A stretch of 59,197 nucleotides of DNA. It comes from Bacteroidota bacterium. GTDB taxonomy: Bacteria; Bacteroidota; Bacteroidia; Chitinophagales; LD1. Location of the stretch: positions 1 through 59,197 of the forward strand of contig CANJVG010000009.1 of assembly GCA_947478005.1 (NCBI GenBank), written 5' to 3'. The position numbers and the translations under genes are program-made. Under the pieces are notes generated by a model. That model searched no databases. It was not told where the DNA came from and saw only the letters and a list, made by a program, of their open reading frames with translations. Of this stretch, positions 1 to 10,160 are shown piece by piece (positions within the stretch are counted from its first letter, which is position 1; each line of letters starts with the position of its first letter).

Positions 1-1383
1 GCAGGTGGTATTACCTATTTGTGGGATGACCAGAACCAGTCAACTACATCCTCCATTTCTACTTTAAATGCCGGGCCCTATACTGTTACAGTAACTGATG
101 CAAATGCCTGTACCGCTGAGCAAAGTTATATTGTGAATCAATCGCCAATCCTTGCTACTACAACTACTACCATTGACGCTCGTTGCTACCAGGCACCAAA
201 CGGAAGCGCGATTACAGTTCCAACAGGCGGAACCCAACCTTACGCTCCTTTGTGGTCAAACGGGGCTACCACTACTTCTGCTTACGGTTTAGTTGCCGGC
301 ACATATACTTGTACCGTTACAGACCAAAATGGTTGTTCTGTAACCACCACTGGTATAGTTAACGAACCGTCCGATTTAACTTACACAATCACCGTAGATG
401 CCGTAAAATGTATTGGTGATGCGAATGGGGTTATTTATGTTGCTGCACAGGGTGGTACATCGCCCTACAACTATTCGGCAACTCAGGATATGACCAATTT
501 CCTTTTTGCCGTAGACGGGGCCGTTCGGAATCTAGCTATAGGCACTTACATAGTTATCATATCTGATGACCATGGCTGCACAAAGGTAGACACAACAATT
601 GTTCCTGATGCCACACCTGATGTTTTTATTACAACTACAGATTCCACGTCCTGCTTTGGCTCGGATTATAATGATGGCGCTGCCCATATTCTTGCTATTT
701 CACTTCAAAACAGTCCGTACGAATATTCTATTGACGGAGGAGCAGGTCAGTTTTCCGGTGATTTCTATTTGCTATCTGCAGGCGACCATTTCATTCATGC
801 TGTTAACTACCATGGGTGCAAAAGCGATACTACGGTTAGCGTATTAGAGCCACTCCCTGTGCTTGCAGAAATAAATATAGACACGTTGGTCCTTCGCCTT
901 GGAGAAACGAAACAGATACAAGTGCTTTATCAAAACGTTGTGAATCCAACCTTCAATTGGACACCTGCTGAAGGCCTTAGTTGTATCGACTGCGCTAACC
1001 CTTGGGTAAGTCCCTACTATCGTGGTGATTATACGGTTACTGTCAGCGTTGTAAATCACAACGCCACATGCTACACCAGTGCTTCTGTTCATGTAGAAGT
1101 AGAACCACACAAACCAGTATTCATTCCTAATTCATTCAGTCCGAATGGTGACGGAAACAACGACCTATTTATGATATATGGGGAGGACATTAAATTCGTT
1201 GATCTTAAAATCTTCAATCGTTGGGGTGAATTGGTTTATAAAGCCAATAATCAGTTAGCCGGATGGGACGGAACCTATAAAGGTGAAATGCAGTTACCTA
1301 ATGTATTTACCTATACCGCTAAGATTACTTTCCTTGATGATAAAACCTTTACCAATAACGGAACGGTAACATTAATCAGGTAA
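1..1383 (+). CDS. T9SS type B-sorted surface protein with SprB-like repeats, 3' part
   Basis: The reading frame is open from the first base, so this is the C-terminal 460 residues of a longer protein whose start lies outside the window. It shows several SprB-like/PKD-like repeats with the recurring pattern 'G-x-Y-x-V-x-V-x-D-x-x-G-C' (for example near residues 28-38, 98-110 and 180-192). The last 85 or so residues begin with FIPNSFSPNGDGNND and contain 'IFNRWGELVY' and 'GWDG', the hallmark of the gliding-motility-associated C-terminal domain (T9SS type B sorting). Such proteins are exported by Sec, moved across the outer membrane by T9SS and held at or released from the cell surface. A strong hairpin terminator follows directly. 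Its specific ligand or role cannot be read from the sequence. Confidence 0.9.
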   Translation, partial: AGGITYLWDDQNQSTTSSISTLNAGPYTVTVTDANACTAEQSYIVNQSPILATTTTTIDARCYQAPNGSAITVPTGGTQPYAPLWSNGATTTSAYGLVAGTYTCTVTDQNGCSVTTTGIVNEPSDLTYTITVDAVKCIGDANGVIYVAAQGGTSPYNYSATQDMTNFLFAVDGAVRNLAIGTYIVIISDDHGCTKVDTTIVPDATPDVFITTTDSTSCFGSDYNDGAAHILAISLQNSPYEYSIDGGAGQFSGDFYLLSAGDHFIHAVNYHGCKSDTTVSVLEPLPVLAEINIDTLVLRLGETKQIQVLYQNVVNPTFNWTPAEGLSCIDCANPWVSPYYRGDYTVTVSVVNHNATCYTSASVHVEVEPHKPVFIPNSFSPNGDGNNDLFMIYGEDIKFVDLKIFNRWGELVYKANNQLAGWDGTYKGEMQLPNVFTYTAKITFLDDKTFTNNGTVTLIR

Positions 1384-1399
1384 TAAAGCCTAACATTTG

Positions 1400-1451
1400 A
1401 ACTGAAAACAAAAAAGCCGAAGAAACTTCTTCGGCTTTTTTGTTTTCAGTT
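1400..1451. terminator. Perfect 25-bp inverted repeat, intrinsic terminator
   Basis: The arms 1400-1424 and 1427-1451 are perfect reverse complements separated by two bases. The core GCCGAAGAA/TTCTTCGGC is followed by T6 on the plus strand and, by symmetry, on the minus strand. It lies 17 nt after the stop of the type B protein and ends 51 nt before the chosen start of the phosphatase gene. Confidence 0.9.
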
Positions 1452-1473
1452 CGACAATATATTTTTGCTTAAC

Positions 1474-1481
1474 TATCTTTG
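1474..1481 (+). promoter_or_regulatory. Bacteroidota -7 element (TATCTTTG)
   Basis: TATCTTTG matches the Bacteroidota -7 consensus TAnnTTTG and lies 21 nt upstream of the GTG chosen as the start of the phosphatase gene. No convincing TTTG -33 box is seen at the usual 17-23 nt spacing, so only half of the promoter is supported. Confidence 0.45.
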
Positions 1482-1502
1482 CGTCCACACAAAAAAAATA
1501 CT

Positions 1503-4151
1503 GTGAAGAAATTATTCCCTGTTGGTCTTCTACTCCTAATTTCTCTGTTAAGCAAGTCTCAAACACATCAACACCGCATTACACTTAATCCATCCTTTCG
1601 TCCATTTTATCATGGCGTGGAATCAGGTGACCCTACAGACGATCATGTAATGATTTGGACAAGGGTGACCCCTGATACGGGCATTGCAGGAGACATTGAT
1701 GTATACTGGCAACTAGCAACTGATGTGAATTTTACCAACGTTATCAACTACGGCACCTGCGTAGCAACAGACAGCAGCCATTTTTGTGTAAAAGCAGATG
1801 TATGTGGCTTACAACCTTCTACTTACTACTACTACATATTTAATGCGCTTGGTAGAAATTCGGTTATTGGAAGAACAAAAACTGCTCCTTCTCCAAATGC
1901 CGACAATGACAGCGTTCGATTTGCAGTAGTGAGTTGCGCGAGTTGGGAACATGGATACTTCAATGCGTATGAAAGCATTACAAATCGCAACGATGTAGAT
2001 GCCGTACTGCATTTGGGTGATTATATCTATGAATATGCTACCGGAGATTTTTCGGATAATATAGCAGGAAGAACATACGACCCGCCTACCGAAGCTATTA
2101 CCGAAGTAGGATATGAACTACGTTATTCTCAGTACAAACTGGATGATCAACTAAGGAGAATTCACCAGCTTTTCCCTTTTATCACTGTTTGGGATGATCA
2201 TGAAACAGCAAATGACTCTTGGCGTGAAGGCGCTCAGAATCACACCCCAGGAACTGAAGGAAACTACGATTGGCGAAAACGAAACTCCACTTCAACCTAT
2301 TTTAAATGGATGCCGTTGCGCAAGCCGGATCCAAATGATACGATACGTATTTTTAGAAGACTTCGTTATGGGAAACTACTGGACTTAATAATGCTGGATA
2401 CCCGTTTGTATGATCGTGATGAACAAAATTTGGGAGCAACTGATGACCCTACTCGCCACATGATGGGGCCTGCTGAACGAGCCTGGTTTTTTCAACAACT
2501 GGACGATACAAGCACCCGCTGGAAAATAATCGGTAATCAGGTAATGTTTGCACCATTGCAAATTTTCGGACAACCGGTGAATGCCGACCAGTGGGATGGA
2601 TATAATTATGAGAGAGGATTAATTGAAAATCACATACTCAACACGCCTGTAAAAAATGTAGTGATGTTAACAGGTGACATACATACGAGTTGGTGTAATG
2701 ATGTGCCGGGGCCTAACTACGTATCGAGCACCGGAGCAGGCTCTGTTTGTGTAGAGTTTGTTGGTTCCAGCGTTACCTCATTCAACCTTCCTTTACCGGT
2801 AGGGGTCAACATTATCAAGGCGTTCAACCCGCATATGAAATTTGTAAATCTGGACGACAAAGGGTACTATATTCTCGATGTAAAAAAAGGAAGAGCACAA
2901 GCTGACTATACTTACATGAGTCGCGTGAACCAGTTAGGCGCCAGCGATGTGGCAGGACCGCGCTATTTTGTAAATAACAACGAACGTCATTTGAATGCCG
3001 CCACGACAGCCATTGGCGCTCCTGTTATTACAGCAGCCAATCCTCCTTTATTACCCAATCAGGCCATTTTCTTTAATAAGATAACCGACCATTATATTAC
3101 CATTCCTGAAAACACAACAGCTAGTGTAAGTCTGATTCCGAATGTAACTGTATGTCCGAATAAAACAATAAGTATCACACAGGGTGACCATGGCTTTACC
3201 TTATCCTTAAATGGAACGGACTTTAATTACTCTCCGACCAATAACTTCAACGGTTATGACACGGTTCTTTTCTCTATTTGCAGTACTGAGACCGTTCCGC
3301 AATGTGACACGGTTTACTTTTTTGTAACCATTACCTCTGTACAGGACATTGATACTTTTTCTGTTCCGTTGAGTCGTGATAGTGCGTATACCGCCTGCTT
3401 ACAGTTTTATGACTTGCTTACATCCCCGGTTGCTGTTCATTCCACCACATCATTAAACGGTACAGTGGTTATCAGCGACAGTTGTTTTATTTATACTCCC
3501 AATGCAGGATTTAGCGGAGTAGATGCCATTACGTTTACTACTTGCGATGCAGGAAATCATTGCGACACCATCGTTTACATCTTTAGTGTAGACCAACCGA
3601 TGACTGCCTCCACAGTAGATTTATACCTAAACAAGAACAACAATTATTCCTACTGTTTACACTTTGACGACTTGATTTGTGAACCCGCCTCGGTTCAAAC
3701 ATCCATAGCTGCGCACAACGGAACCTTGCAATGGGTTGGCGTTGATTCCTGTGTGCGTTACTTCCCTTACTTCAATTATACCGGTGAAGATACCATGCGT
3801 TTTGTTGCCTGTGACACCTGTGGACTTCATCGTTGCGACACTATTACCACCATCTTCCATATAGCAGAGCCAAGTATCGTTGACAACTATAACAATCTGG
3901 TCGTGTTTGGCATGTATCCTAATCCGGTAGGCGACCAACTCGTTATCCAATATTATTTATACGAACCTCAGGAGGTAGAAATAACCATGCTGGATATTAC
4001 GGGCAAGCAAGTGCGTTCCCAAAAGATTTCGACCAATGCAGACGGACTTCATCACTATGCTTTAAACACAACCGCATTACCTAAGGGTAATTACCTGGTG
4101 GAATTAAAAACACCGCAGTGCAGCTACCGTAAAAAGGTAATTAAAGACTAA
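1503..4151 (+). CDS. Secreted PhoD-like alkaline phosphatase with T9SS type A sorting domain
   Basis: An 882-residue protein if translation starts at the GTG (MKKLFPVG...), which gives a clean signal peptide; a TTG 24 nt upstream would overlap the -7 element. Residues of about 25-125 form the Fn3-like PhoD N-terminal domain ('HGVESGDP', 'VMIWTRVTP'). The metallophosphatase core follows, with metal-ligand motifs LGDYIYEY (D173), WDDHET (D231, D232, H233), GNQ, and TGDIHTSW (D392, H394). PhoD enzymes hydrolyse phosphomonoesters or diesters outside the cytoplasm with Ca/Fe. Residues of roughly 530-800 hold three cadherin/Ig-like repeats with 'F-x-Y-x-P' and 'G-x-D' motifs. The end is a type A T9SS sorting domain ('YPNPVGDQLVI' to 'YRKKVIKD'). 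A likely role is phosphate scavenging at the cell surface or in the medium. The enzyme class is well supported; the substrate is unknown. Confidence 0.88.
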   Translation: MKKLFPVGLLLLISLLSKSQTHQHRITLNPSFRPFYHGVESGDPTDDHVMIWTRVTPDTGIAGDIDVYWQLATDVNFTNVINYGTCVATDSSHFCVKADVCGLQPSTYYYYIFNALGRNSVIGRTKTAPSPNADNDSVRFAVVSCASWEHGYFNAYESITNRNDVDAVLHLGDYIYEYATGDFSDNIAGRTYDPPTEAITEVGYELRYSQYKLDDQLRRIHQLFPFITVWDDHETANDSWREGAQNHTPGTEGNYDWRKRNSTSTYFKWMPLRKPDPNDTIRIFRRLRYGKLLDLIMLDTRLYDRDEQNLGATDDPTRHMMGPAERAWFFQQLDDTSTRWKIIGNQVMFAPLQIFGQPVNADQWDGYNYERGLIENHILNTPVKNVVMLTGDIHTSWCNDVPGPNYVSSTGAGSVCVEFVGSSVTSFNLPLPVGVNIIKAFNPHMKFVNLDDKGYYILDVKKGRAQADYTYMSRVNQLGASDVAGPRYFVNNNERHLNAATTAIGAPVITAANPPLLPNQAIFFNKITDHYITIPENTTASVSLIPNVTVCPNKTISITQGDHGFTLSLNGTDFNYSPTNNFNGYDTVLFSICSTETVPQCDTVYFFVTITSVQDIDTFSVPLSRDSAYTACLQFYDLLTSPVAVHSTTSLNGTVVISDSCFIYTPNAGFSGVDAITFTTCDAGNHCDTIVYIFSVDQPMTASTVDLYLNKNNNYSYCLHFDDLICEPASVQTSIAAHNGTLQWVGVDSCVRYFPYFNYTGEDTMRFVACDTCGLHRCDTITTIFHIAEPSIVDNYNNLVVFGMYPNPVGDQLVIQYYLYEPQEVEITMLDITGKQVRSQKISTNADGLHHYALNTTALPKGNYLVELKTPQCSYRKKVIKD

Positions 4152-4203
4152 CAACAACAACCCATATTCAACTCACTTGTTTAATTCCAATAATAAATAA
4201 CCG

Positions 4204-4677
4204 ATGGCTGTAGTAGAAATTTATACCGATGGTTCGGCACGTAGTAATCCGGGTCGGGGAGGATATGGAGTGATATTGAAGTATGGCGAAAAGGAAAAAG
4301 AGATTTCACAGGGGTTCAAAAATACAACCAACAACCGCATGGAATTAATGGCCGTTATTGTGGGTCTGGAGTCATTGACCCGCGAAGGATTGGAAGTGGT
4401 TGTTTATTCCGATTCGAAGTATGTAGTAGACTCGGTAGAAAAGAAATGGGTCTTTGGTTGGGTGAAGAAAGGATTTAAGGATAAAAAGAATCCTGATCTT
4501 TGGAAACGGTTTCTTCAAATTTACCCGAAGCACAAGGTGAAATTTAAATGGATAAAAGGCCATAATGACCATCCATATAATGAACGGTGCGATGTACTGG
4601 CCACCGAAGCTGCTGATGGCGGAGGCCTGCATGTTGACCACGGTTATGAGCAGGGGAAGAAAGATGGCTTATTCTAA
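4204..4677 (+). CDS. rnhA: Ribonuclease HI
   Basis: A 157-residue protein of usual RNase HI length. It cleaves the RNA strand of RNA-DNA hybrids in the cytoplasm, removing primers and R-loops. The catalytic DEDD set is visible: D9 in YTDGS, E47 in NNRMEL, D70 in VYSDSKYV and D130 in NERCDVLA, with the assisting histidine H120 in WIKGHNDHPYNE. The basic handle region between residues 80 and 105 (KKWVFGWVKKGFKDKK) is present, so it is the classic long form. The stop lies 4 nt from the end of the convergent acetyl-CoA synthetase gene, with no terminator hairpin between them, so the two transcripts probably overlap at their 3' ends. Confidence 0.96.
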   Translation: MAVVEIYTDGSARSNPGRGGYGVILKYGEKEKEISQGFKNTTNNRMELMAVIVGLESLTREGLEVVVYSDSKYVVDSVEKKWVFGWVKKGFKDKKNPDLWKRFLQIYPKHKVKFKWIKGHNDHPYNERCDVLATEAADGGGLHVDHGYEQGKKDGLF

Positions 4678-4681
4678 AGAA

Positions 4682-6574
4682 CTACAAAGCACCCGCCTTA
4701 ATCTGTTCAACCACGGCAGGGTCCAACAAAGTAGTAGTATCGCCTAAATTGGAAGTATCTCCTTCTGCTATTTTACGAAGTATTCTTCGCATGATTTTTC
4801 CGCTTCGTGTTTTGGGCAAACCTGCGACTATCTGTATTTTATCAGGTCGCGCAAAGGCTCCTATCTTCTCGGCCACTATCTTTCCGATTTCCTTTCTCAA
4901 TGATTCTTCATCCGTTATTGTACCGGTGCAAATAACAAAGGCATAAAGACCCTGACCTTTGATGTCGTGCGGATAACCCACCACTGCCGTTTCAATTACT
5001 AACGAGTGTTCGTCAATAGCATCCTCCACCTCACCGGTGCCGATTCGATGTCCCGAAACATTGATAACATCATCTACCCGGCCTGTGATACGATAGTAAC
5101 CATCTTCATCGCGTCTACATCCATCACCCGTGAAATAGTAGTTCTTGTAAGTGGAGAAATAGGTTTGGTGAAAGCGGTTGTGGTCTCCATAAATAGTGCG
5201 TGCCATACCCGGCCATGGGAACCGGATGCAGAGATTTCCCTGCACATCATTCCCATGTATCTCCTCTCCTGTTTCATTCAACAACACCGGCTGTACACCC
5301 GGCAGCGGCAACGTTGCAAACGCAGGTTTTAATGGAGTTACATTCGCTATCGGAGAAATAAGAACTCCCCCCGTTTCGGTTTGCCACCAGGTATCCACAA
5401 TCGGACAGTTTTCTTTGCCTACATTTCTATGATACCAGTGCCAGGCTTCTTCATTAATAGGTTCACCAACCGTACCTAACACTCGTAAGCTTGACAAATC
5501 CTTCGACTTAAAAACCGCTTCGCCATAGGTTTCGAGTGAACGAATGGCGGTAGGTGCCGTGTAGAATATATTGACCTTATGCTTATCCACTACATCCCAA
5601 AACCGTCCATGGTCAGGGTAATTTGGAATGCCTTCGAACATAACGGTGGTCGCTCCATTCAACAAGGGTCCATAGACGAGATAGGAATGCCCCGTTACCC
5701 AACCTACATCAGCCGTACAGAAAAACACCTCTTTATCACGATAGTTGAATACATTCAAAAAGGTGTAAGCCACATAAACCATATAACCAGCAGCGGTATG
5801 CAGGATTCCTTTAGGCTTACCTGTAGAACCGGAGGTATAAAGAATGAACAAAGGGTCCTCGGCTTGCATGGCTTCGGCCACGTTTTCAGCCGAACAATCC
5901 TTCACGGCATCGGTCCACCAGATATCTCTTCCTTCCATCATCAACACAGGTGAATCACGATGGTTGTAAACAATACAGTTTTTGATACCCGGGGTTTGCA
6001 ACAATGCATCATCGGCTATCTTCTTGAGGTCAATTTTCTTTTCACCGCGGTAAACAGCATCTGCGGTTATCAGCAACTTACAATCGCAGTCATTTATTCT
6101 ATCGGACAAAGAGGAAGATGAAAAACCCGCAAACACCACTGTATGTACAGCACCCACACGCGCGCAAGCCAACATAGCAATGGCTGCCTCTGGTATCATG
6201 GGCAGATAAATACAAACCCGGTCACCGCGAGTAATTCCAATCTTTTTTAGCGCATTGGCAAAACGACAAACTTCCTCATACAGTTCTTTGTAAGTAAGCG
6301 AACGAAATGTTTCGTTCGGATTATTCGGTTCCCAAATGATAGCAGTTTGATTTGCTTTGGTTTCTAAATGTCTGTCCAAACAATTCTCCGACATATTGCA
6401 TTGCGCTCCATCAAACCATTTCACTTTCGGTTCAGTGAAATTCCAATCTAATACAGTATCCCATTTTTTAGTCCATACAAAACTCCCCGCTACTTCTGCC
6501 CAAAACTCTTCCGGTTTTTCTACGCTGTGCTTATATTGTTGTTGATATTGTTCGAACGATGAAATCTGTTGCAT
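4682..6574 (-). CDS. acs: Acetyl-CoA synthetase (AMP-forming)
   Basis: A 630-residue protein, close to the usual 630-650 for Acs. It converts acetate, CoA and ATP to acetyl-CoA, AMP and diphosphate through an acetyl-adenylate, allowing growth on or recycling of acetate. The N-terminal ACAS_N segment (FDGAQCNMSENCLD, near residue 55) is followed by the AMP-binding P-loop YTSGSTGKPKG, the substrate motif WWQTETGG, the adenylate motif YYFTGDGCRRDEDGY and the hinge/C-domain RVDDVINVSGHRIGTGEVE. The C-terminal PKTRSGKIMRR carries the conserved catalytic lysine (K593) that is acetylated for control in many bacteria. It is divergent from gcvP and convergent with rnhA. No acetyltransferase or deacetylase lies beside it. 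Confidence 0.95.
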   Translation of the reverse strand: MQQISSFEQYQQQYKHSVEKPEEFWAEVAGSFVWTKKWDTVLDWNFTEPKVKWFDGAQCNMSENCLDRHLETKANQTAIIWEPNNPNETFRSLTYKELYEEVCRFANALKKIGITRGDRVCIYLPMIPEAAIAMLACARVGAVHTVVFAGFSSSSLSDRINDCDCKLLITADAVYRGEKKIDLKKIADDALLQTPGIKNCIVYNHRDSPVLMMEGRDIWWTDAVKDCSAENVAEAMQAEDPLFILYTSGSTGKPKGILHTAAGYMVYVAYTFLNVFNYRDKEVFFCTADVGWVTGHSYLVYGPLLNGATTVMFEGIPNYPDHGRFWDVVDKHKVNIFYTAPTAIRSLETYGEAVFKSKDLSSLRVLGTVGEPINEEAWHWYHRNVGKENCPIVDTWWQTETGGVLISPIANVTPLKPAFATLPLPGVQPVLLNETGEEIHGNDVQGNLCIRFPWPGMARTIYGDHNRFHQTYFSTYKNYYFTGDGCRRDEDGYYRITGRVDDVINVSGHRIGTGEVEDAIDEHSLVIETAVVGYPHDIKGQGLYAFVICTGTITDEESLRKEIGKIVAEKIGAFARPDKIQIVAGLPKTRSGKIMRRILRKIAEGDTSNLGDTTTLLDPAVVEQIKAGAL

Positions 6575-6645
6575 GACTGTTGTTTAATCTTGAAAGCAGG
6601 CCGAAGTAAGGAAATTAAAACTAAACTTTCCACACTCCTTTTCTG

Positions 6646-6678
6646 TTGATTTATAAGAACCAAATTTGGTTAGCTTTG
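6646..6678 (+). promoter_or_regulatory. Promoter of gcvP (TTG ... TAGCTTTG)
   Basis: TAGCTTTG at 6671-6678 matches the Bacteroidota -7 consensus TAnnTTTG. A TTG at 6646-6648 sits 22 nt upstream, within the usual spacing for the -33 element. The start codon of gcvP is 48 nt downstream, giving a leader of about 40 nt. Confidence 0.55.
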
Positions 6679-6725
6679 CGCGCCTTTTTGAAAAACCTTC
6701 ACGCTAAAAACAGATACAAACGACT

Positions 6726-9617
6726 ATGATGAACCTCCGCTCTACCGACCACTTTGTAAATCGCCACTTAGGTATTGATGAAAAAAGTCTAAACGAAATG
6801 CTGGCGCAAATTGGGGTGAACTCGTTGGAAGATTTAATTTCAGAAACAGTGCCGGCCAACATCCGCAGAAAAGAGAAACTCAATTTGCCGGAGGCGCAAA
6901 GCGAATACAATTATTTGAAAGAGCTGAAGAAGAAAGCTTCGAAGAATAAAGTATTTCGCAGTTATATCGGCATGGGTTATTACAACAACATTACTCCGGC
7001 TGCCATTCGCAGAAACATTTTTGAAAATCCGGGATGGTACACCCAATACACGCCCTATCAGGCGGAGATTGCACAAGGAAGATTAGAAGCCTTGTTGAAT
7101 TTCCAAACAATGGTGAGCGACCTTACCGGTATGCCTATTGCCAATGCCTCCCTGCTGGATGAAGGAACCGCAGCGGCAGAAGCCATGCACATGTTTTGGG
7201 GAGTGAAGAATAAGCGCGATGCACTGCATAACAAGTTCTTTGTTTCCAATCTCTGCTTTCCGCAAACGATTGATGTAATTAAAACACGTGCGGGTGTGTT
7301 GGGTATTGAAGTAATTATTGGCGACCACAACGCGGTGGTGTTAGATAAAGATTTCTTTGGTGCCTTGCTGCAATATCCGGCCATGGAAGGTAGTGTTTTG
7401 GATTACACTGCCTTTATTGAAAAGTGTAAAGCAGTAGAATGTTATGTGTGTGTCGCAACTGATTTATTGGCGCTTACTTTGCTTACCCCTCCCGGTGAAT
7501 TTGGTGCTGATTGTGTGGTGGGTAACTCACAACGCTTTGGTGTGCCTATGGGTTATGGTGGACCACATGCGGCCTTCTTTGCTACCAAGGATGACTACAA
7601 ACGTATTTTACCCGGCCGTATCATTGGCGTAAGTATTGATGCACAAGGCAAACACGCTTTGCGCATGGCTTTGCAAACACGCGAACAACATATACGCAGA
7701 GAGAAGGCCACTTCCAACATTTGCACGGCACAAGCCTTGTTAGCTATTATGGCGAGTATGTATGGGGTGTATCACGGAGCAGAAGGCGTAAAAAACATTG
7801 CCCTCCGCGTTTACACACTAACTTCTATTCTGAAAAAGGAACTGCATCATCTTGGTTTCAAAATCAAGAATGAATTTCATTTCGATACCTTGAAGATTGA
7901 TACCACCGGACAAGACCAGAAACATGATTTCATTCAACAGCTTTCGTTGAATAAGGAAATGAATTTCTATTTCGACCATGATGGTATTTCTATCTCATTG
8001 GATGAAACCACGCAGCCCGAAGATGTACAGGATATTGTAAACGTGTTTGCTTCCTCTATTGGCAAGGATGATTACACCTTCGATATTTATCGCTATGCAC
8101 CGCAAGCGCTTGAGTTGCCAAACGGATTAACAAGAACTTCGGCTTACCTCACTCATCCGGTTTTCAATTCACACAAAACCGAAACGCAGTTGATGCGCTA
8201 TATCAAGAGTTTGGAGAACAAAGATTTATCGTTGACTAAATCCATGATTGCCCTCGGTAGCTGCACGATGAAACTAAACGCTGCGGCTGAGTTGGAACCT
8301 GTAAGCTGGCCGGAGTTTGCCAATATACATCCCTTTGCTCCAAAGGACCAGGTAACCGGCTATCAGGAAATCATCACCGGTCTCGAAAACTACCTCAGTG
8401 AAATAACAGGCTTTGCGGCTACTTCCCTGCAACCCAACAGCGGTGCACAGGGCGAGTATGCAGGATTGCTGGTGATTCGTGCTTATCAAAAAGACATTGG
8501 TCAGGGACATCGCGATGTGGCTTTGATTCCGGCTTCGGCCCATGGTACTAACCCTGCAACAGCCGTGATGGCAGGGTTAAAGGTGGTGGTAGTAGCGACC
8601 GATAGCCATGGCAATATCGACCTTACTGATTTGCATAAAAAAGCAGAAGAGCACAAAGACAACCTCTGCTGTTTCATGGTTACTTATCCTTCTACCCACG
8701 GAGTGTTTGAAAGTGCTATCAAGGATATTTGCGCAGTGATACACGCCAATGGCGGACAGGTGTATATGGATGGTGCCAACCTCAATGCACAGGTAGGTTT
8801 AACCTCCCCTGCATTGATTGGGGCCGATGTGAACCACATCAACCTGCACAAAACCTTTGCGATACCTCACGGTGGCGGAGGCCCGGGCATGGGACCTATA
8901 TGTGTGGCCAAGCACTTAGCCCCTTATCTACCCGGCAACCCCGTAACCAAAACAGGAGGTGATAAGGCTATCCACGCTGTATCATCAGCTCCTTATGGTA
9001 GTGCGAGTATCCTGCTTATTTCATACGGCTATATCCGTATGCTTGGAAACACCGGAGTAACCGATGCTACTAAGTACGCTATACTAAACGCGAACTATAT
9101 GAAGGCCCGATTAGGCGAATACTACCAAGTGCTATATGAAGGAAAAGAACATGGTCGCGTAGCGCATGAATTGATTCTTGATTTCCGTCATTTCAAGCAT
9201 ACCGTAGGTATTGAAGTGGAAGATGTGGCCAAGCGATTGATTGATTATGGTTTCCATGCACCAACGGTTTCTTTCCCGGTGGCAGGTACCCTGATGATAG
9301 AACCGACAGAAAGCGAAGACAAGGCGGAGTTGGATAGATTCTGCGATGCGCTGATAGCTATCAAAGGTGAGATGGATGCCATTGAGAACAAACAAATGGA
9401 CCCTACCGACAACCCGCTGAAGAATGCTCCGCATACGATTGGTGTGATTACAGCCAGCGAATGGACCCATCCTTACACCCGCGAAGAGGCTGCCTTCCCG
9501 CTGCCTTATGTAAGCGAGAACAAATTCTGGCCAAGTGTAGGAAGAGTAAATAACGGTTATGGCGACAGAAATCTGATTTGTACCTGCCCGCCTATCGAGA
9601 GCTATATGACCGTGTAA
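6726..9617 (+). CDS. gcvP: Glycine dehydrogenase (decarboxylating), P-protein
   Basis: A 963-residue single-chain P-protein of the glycine cleavage system, as in E. coli and other Bacteroidota rather than the split GcvPA/GcvPB form. It decarboxylates glycine with pyridoxal phosphate and passes the aminomethyl group to the lipoyl arm of GcvH, feeding one-carbon units to tetrahydrofolate. The N-terminal half begins '[11 protein letters not shown]' and contains '[10 protein letters not shown]' and '[15 protein letters not shown]'. The C-terminal half holds the PLP site [19 protein letters not shown] with K709 as the predicted Schiff-base lysine. It starts with two adjacent ATG codons; the first was taken. 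GcvH and GcvT are not in the window, so the system is scattered here. Confidence 0.97.
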   Translation: MMNLRSTDHFVNRHLGIDEKSLNEMLAQIGVNSLEDLISETVPANIRRKEKLNLPEAQSEYNYLKELKKKASKNKVFRSYIGMGYYNNITPAAIRRNIFENPGWYTQYTPYQAEIAQGRLEALLNFQTMVSDLTGMPIANASLLDEGTAAAEAMHMFWGVKNKRDALHNKFFVSNLCFPQTIDVIKTRAGVLGIEVIIGDHNAVVLDKDFFGALLQYPAMEGSVLDYTAFIEKCKAVECYVCVATDLLALTLLTPPGEFGADCVVGNSQRFGVPMGYGGPHAAFFATKDDYKRILPGRIIGVSIDAQGKHALRMALQTREQHIRREKATSNICTAQALLAIMASMYGVYHGAEGVKNIALRVYTLTSILKKELHHLGFKIKNEFHFDTLKIDTTGQDQKHDFIQQLSLNKEMNFYFDHDGISISLDETTQPEDVQDIVNVFASSIGKDDYTFDIYRYAPQALELPNGLTRTSAYLTHPVFNSHKTETQLMRYIKSLENKDLSLTKSMIALGSCTMKLNAAAELEPVSWPEFANIHPFAPKDQVTGYQEIITGLENYLSEITGFAATSLQPNSGAQGEYAGLLVIRAYQKDIGQGHRDVALIPASAHGTNPATAVMAGLKVVVVATDSHGNIDLTDLHKKAEEHKDNLCCFMVTYPSTHGVFESAIKDICAVIHANGGQVYMDGANLNAQVGLTSPALIGADVNHINLHKTFAIPHGGGGPGMGPICVAKHLAPYLPGNPVTKTGGDKAIHAVSSAPYGSASILLISYGYIRMLGNTGVTDATKYAILNANYMKARLGEYYQVLYEGKEHGRVAHELILDFRHFKHTVGIEVEDVAKRLIDYGFHAPTVSFPVAGTLMIEPTESEDKAELDRFCDALIAIKGEMDAIENKQMDPTDNPLKNAPHTIGVITASEWTHPYTREEAAFPLPYVSENKFWPSVGRVNNGYGDRNLICTCPPIESYMTV

Positions 9618-9634
9618 TATAAACAGTCTTTTTC

Positions 9635-9671
9635 ACCGATGCCATCGCTCCAAACGATGGCATCGGTCTTT
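9635..9671 (+). terminator. Hairpin terminator after gcvP
   Basis: Arms 9635-9647 and 9655-9667 (ACCGATGCCATCG / CGATGGCATCGGT) pair perfectly around a 7-nt loop and are followed by CTTT. The hairpin begins 17 nt after the gcvP stop. Because the T-tract is short, termination may be partial. Confidence 0.6.
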
Positions 9672-9677
9672 ATAACC

Positions 9678-10160
9678 ATGATGCGCATCTTTTCCTTCCC
9701 TCCTATTGCCGATGAGCACAGCAGGATACTCATACTCGGTAACATGCCCGGTAAGGTGTCGCTGAACCGCGAACAATACTACGCCCATCCGCAAAATGCT
9801 TTCTGGAAGATCATGTTTATGCTTTTCAACCAGGCACCTCATGACGATTATGAAAAGAAGAAAACCCTGCTGCTAAACCACGGCATTGCCCTGTGGGATG
9901 TGTTGAAGGGTTGCGAGCGGGAATCGAGTGCCGACAGTGATATTCTGCTCGAGGAGCGTAACGATTTTGACACCTTCTTTGCTCGGCACAGCTCAATAAA
10001 GCATATCTTCTTCAATGGCAACAATCCCTACCTCTACTACAAACGCCACCTCAAAAACATCCCTTTGCCCTATACCATTCTACCCTCTACCAGCCCTGCG
10101 CATGCAGTAGCATGGCAAATGAAGTTCAATGAGTGGCAGGTGATTGAAAACTACTTATAG
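9678..10160 (+). CDS. Hypoxanthine-DNA glycosylase-like (UDG superfamily family 6)
   Basis: A small single-domain protein of 160 residues from the chosen ATG; an ATG at 9639 lies inside the gcvP terminator hairpin and is less likely, and the adjacent ATG at 9681 is equally possible. It shows the G-x-MPG motif near residues 21-25, SLNREQYYAHPQNAFW at residues 28-43, and a C-terminal LPSTSPAHA, the motif set of the family 6 uracil-DNA-glycosylase superfamily (hypoxanthine/deoxyinosine DNA glycosylases). The asparagine in YYAHPxN is the probable catalytic residue from memory of the archaeal enzyme. It would remove deaminated adenine or cytosine products from DNA as the first step of base excision repair. 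It could be cotranscribed with gcvP by read-through of the intervening hairpin. Confidence 0.75.
   Translation: MMRIFSFPPIADEHSRILILGNMPGKVSLNREQYYAHPQNAFWKIMFMLFNQAPHDDYEKKKTLLLNHGIALWDVLKGCERESSADSDILLEERNDFDTFFARHSSIKHIFFNGNNPYLYYKRHLKNIPLPYTILPSTSPAHAVAWQMKFNEWQVIENYL

Noticed and set aside
1479-1502. TTG start for the first phosphatase
   Set aside because: It overlaps the -7 promoter element and adds a charged lead before a good signal peptide starting at the GTG 24 nt downstream.
5006-5953. Plus-strand frames inside acs
   Set aside because: They are antisense to conserved motifs of a full-length acetyl-CoA synthetase.
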